DNA from: Thermoanaerobaculia bacterium
GTDB taxonomy: Bacteria > Acidobacteriota > Thermoanaerobaculia > Multivoradales > JAIOJS01
DNA length: 64,000 nucleotides
Direction: 5' to 3'
NCBI GenBank assembly: GCA_030429235.1
Contig: JAUIDB010000005.1
Coordinates: 1-64,000 of the forward strand
A program made the position numbers and the translations under genes. The notes under the pieces are model-generated. The model did no database searches. It worked only from the letters and a program-made list of their open reading frames with translations, and was not told where the DNA came from. Below, one piece after another: positions 62,075 through 64,000 of the stretch (within the stretch, counting starts at the first letter, position 1; each line of letters begins with the position of its first letter).

Positions 62075-63181
62075 CTAGCCGACGACGGGTAGCTTGGCGT
62101 GTCCTGCTGCCGTCTTGCGGAGTTCGATCCGTTCCTCGGCCGCCGGGTAGAGCTGATCCGGCGCGCCGGTGGCGATCACCGCCTGGCCGGGGCAGAAGGA
62201 GGTCAGATTCGCGTCACTACCGATCGCCACCAGCGACTGGCGGGCGGCTTCGTTGCCACTCCGAACCTCTTCGAGGGCGCTAGAGCCCCCACGCCAGAGC
62301 TGCCGGATCGACTGGTCATGGAGGTTGCCGACCGGCCTTCGCCACTGCACGCAGGGGTAGACGTTGCCGAAGGGGTCGACGGTGAGGGAGTTGGTCCCGG
62401 CGCCACAGTACCGTTTGGCGCTGGTGCCGACGGCGGCCACGACCTGGTCGCCTTCGCGGGCGGCCGGCGGCGTCGGGTTCGCGGAGAGTCCAGCTTCGAA
62501 CGCTTGACGTCGCTCCTCCTGCAGGCGGAAGAGCCGCAACAGTCCTTCCTCACTGGGACGGATGTCGAGCGGCGAAGCGTCGCCATCATCCCGCGGTGTG
62601 ACCTCGGGATCGAACTGAAGCGGAAGACCGAGATCATCGGTGATGGCGAACATCTCGCGGAGTTCGGTCTCGTTCCAGGCCGTGACGGTACTGTTGACCT
62701 TGAGGCGGAGACCGATGCTCTGCATCTCTCTGAGGTTCGCCAAGAGGCGATCGAAGCTCCCCGGCACTCGGGTTTGCCGATCGTGCGTCTCGGCCTTGGC
62801 ACCGTGCAGACTGACCTCCACCACCAGGGGATCTACCTCCTCGTAGAGACGGCGGGCCAGGGCGCCGCGCAGGGCGTGGCCGTTGCTCTTGACCCGGACT
62901 GCGAAACCGAGCTCCTTGGCGTGGCGGCCGAGCTCGAAGAAGTGGGGGTGCGCCAGGGGCTCTCCGCCGGTGAGGATCAGGTGGAGCACTCCCAGTTCGG
63001 CGAGTTCTGCGAAGACCTCGTAGTAGCGCTCGCGCGAGATCGGCGTGCCGCGCAGCCCGAGGTCGTTGTAGCAGAAGAAACAATCGAGGTTGCAGCGATA
63101 GGTCAGCTCGAACATCACCGAGAAGAGGCGATTCTCCTCGCGGGTGCGCTGGATCAGATGCTGGTAGGAATTCGACGACAT
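62075..63181 (-). CDS. Radical SAM protein with reduced SPASM/twitch domain, probable peptide maturase
   Basis: The 368-residue protein has the radical SAM cluster motif Cys30/Cys34/Cys37 (RCNLDCFFCYN), GGEP at 72-75, and a C-terminal cofactor region with Cys259 (RYCGAGTNSLTVDPFGNVYP), Cys277 and Cys330 (SFCPGQ). That is fewer cysteines than a full SPASM domain, so one auxiliary cluster is likely. Such enzymes cross-link or epimerise RiPP peptides. There is no leader-binding domain at its N-terminus. It lies 39 bp downstream of the HPr-kinase-like gene and converges on peptide gene 2. ATG 63181 lacks a clear Shine-Dalgarno. Confidence 0.9.
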   Translation of the reverse strand: MSSNSYQHLIQRTREENRLFSVMFELTYRCNLDCFFCYNDLGLRGTPISRERYYEVFAELAELGVLHLILTGGEPLAHPHFFELGRHAKELGFAVRVKSNGHALRGALARRLYEEVDPLVVEVSLHGAKAETHDRQTRVPGSFDRLLANLREMQSIGLRLKVNSTVTAWNETELREMFAITDDLGLPLQFDPEVTPRDDGDASPLDIRPSEEGLLRLFRLQEERRQAFEAGLSANPTPPAAREGDQVVAAVGTSAKRYCGAGTNSLTVDPFGNVYPCVQWRRPVGNLHDQSIRQLWRGGSSALEEVRSGNEAARQSLVAIGSDANLTSFCPGQAVIATGAPDQLYPAAEERIELRKTAAGHAKLPVVG

Positions 63182-63220
63182 GGCTTTGACCTGGGACCTG
63201 TTGCACCGTGAATGAACGGG

Positions 63221-64000
63221 TCAGTCCGGCTGAGGATCCAGTATAGACCAGGGGTCTCCGTGGCGCCTGAAGGTCAGGTTCCGCACCGGAGTGGCGGCAG
63301 CGAGTCGCTCCAAGGTCTCGAGCAGGGGGTGCGATCGAAAGGGGTCTCGGCCGACGGCGGTCGCGCAGGCGGCGAGGATGCCGAGACCCTCGGCGGGCGA
63401 GCAGGGAGTCGAGGTTTCTTCGCTGCCCTGGAGAAGGCGGTGCACGGCCACCAGCGGAAACGCCCCGGGGACTCGGTGGGCCTGGCCGAAGTCTCCCGAG
63501 AAGGGCATCTGGTAGACCACGGGTTGCCCCTGTTCCCAGGTCACGGCGTTCAGATCGTCCGACAGGACCTGACGACCCGACGAGTCGCTGAGGGAGGAGA
63601 TCGTGGTCTTGCCCGCCCCCGAGCGCCCGAGGAAGAGGTGCGCTCCTCCCGAGGAGTCGAGAACACCGGCACTGTGGAGCAGGCACCCGCCGCCGGCGGC
63701 CAGCTGGTAGGCCACGATGGCTCGGAAGACGTTCTCGAGGGTCCCTGCGAACACTTCGCCCGCCGGTACATAGGTCCACAGGGCCGCCTCCAGTTCTCGG
63801 TCGCGCCAGCGCAACGCTGCCATCAGCTCGAGTCCGGCGAGGTCGACTCGTCGCTCCGCGTACCTGAGGTCGAGGGAGTACTCCCAACCGACCTCTTCGA
63901 TGGCTCGGAAGTCCGATTGCGGAACCCGGAACACTCGGAGCCGAACGACCGACCCAGCGGTGGCCTCGGGATCGGAGCAGAGGTCGCCGAAACGGTCGTG
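63221..64000 (-). CDS. HPr kinase-like P-loop protein, partial (runs off right edge)
   Basis: At least 260 residues are present. The frame stays open to the window edge, through a GTG at 63934, so the true start is outside. It has a Walker A motif HLFLGRSGAGKTTISSL and SDDLNAV, as in the C-terminal domain of HPr kinase/phosphorylase, and CLLHSAGVL before it, but no N-terminal HPrK domain is visible. HprK-related proteins recur in RiPP clusters with PqqD-like proteins and can phosphorylate peptides (as in paeninodin). Here it is immediately upstream of the radical SAM gene and probably co-transcribed with it. Confidence 0.82.
   Translation of the reverse strand, partial: HDRFGDLCSDPEATAGSVVRLRVFRVPQSDFRAIEEVGWEYSLDLRYAERRVDLAGLELMAALRWRDRELEAALWTYVPAGEVFAGTLENVFRAIVAYQLAAGGGCLLHSAGVLDSSGGAHLFLGRSGAGKTTISSLSDSSGRQVLSDDLNAVTWEQGQPVVYQMPFSGDFGQAHRVPGAFPLVAVHRLLQGSEETSTPCSPAEGLGILAACATAVGRDPFRSHPLLETLERLAAATPVRNLTFRRHGDPWSILDPQPD

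Overview
This window is a high-GC stretch of chromosome from a bacterium with an outer membrane. It carries an Oar-type TonB-dependent receptor, RND pumps, an autotransporter barrel, TPR-fused Ser/Thr kinases, a TPR-fused sulfatase-fold enzyme, a DUF4388/PATAN protein and gingipain-like proteases. This mix suggests Acidobacteriota, possibly Thermoanaerobaculia. That placement is inferred from gene content; no 16S or tRNA gene is visible. No insertion sequence, CRISPR array or phage gene was seen.

Layout. 1-5 kb: the 3' part of selD, a lipoprotein, a small membrane protein, a DUF457 membrane protein and a sulfatase/TPR lipoprotein. 5-8 kb: a TonB receptor with a strong terminator. 8-13.6 kb: a deaminase, an iodotyrosine-deiodinase-like flavoprotein, an SGNH/TPR protein, a PLC/S1-P1-type zinc enzyme, Fpg and a small unknown. 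13.6-24.7 kb: a CaCA antiporter, a TPR kinase and a three-gene RND efflux operon (one adaptor, two different pumps). 25-37.6 kb: a tandem-PilZ protein, a zincin protease, UbiD, L-2-hydroxyglutarate oxidase, YtoQ, a large PKD metalloprotease, CysQ, prolyl oligopeptidase and a cyclophilin.

37.7-44.4 kb is a tightly overlapping three-gene operon. It encodes a Calx-beta autotransporter, a Ser/Thr kinase fused through one membrane helix to a caspase domain with an intact His/Cys dyad, and a Sel1/coiled-coil protein whose caspase-like domain has lost the catalytic Cys. It converges on a DUF4388/degenerate-J/TPR protein and truD. A fused ATP sulfurylase/APS kinase and groES-groEL follow; groESL has a consensus-like promoter, a CIRCE operator and a UUCG terminator.

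51.5-64 kb is the most interesting part. Two large C25 (gingipain-type) proteases are each followed by a short unannotated gene (56 and 57 codons). The two peptides match at 39 of their last 40 residues, although 18 of those 40 codons differ synonymously. Both carry a YxxPxL motif like RiPP leader peptides and a core with two cysteines. Convergent to them are a radical SAM protein with a reduced SPASM/twitch domain and an HPr-kinase-like P-loop protein that runs off the right edge. I read this as a candidate RiPP (ribosomally made, post-translationally modified peptide) system paired with exported C25 proteases. The leader spacing is lasso-like, but the core has no Asp/Glu for a lasso ring. 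I do not recognise it as a described class.

Many genes here that lack a Shine-Dalgarno have a TANNNT box 6-10 nt before the start codon, which suggests widespread leaderless transcription.
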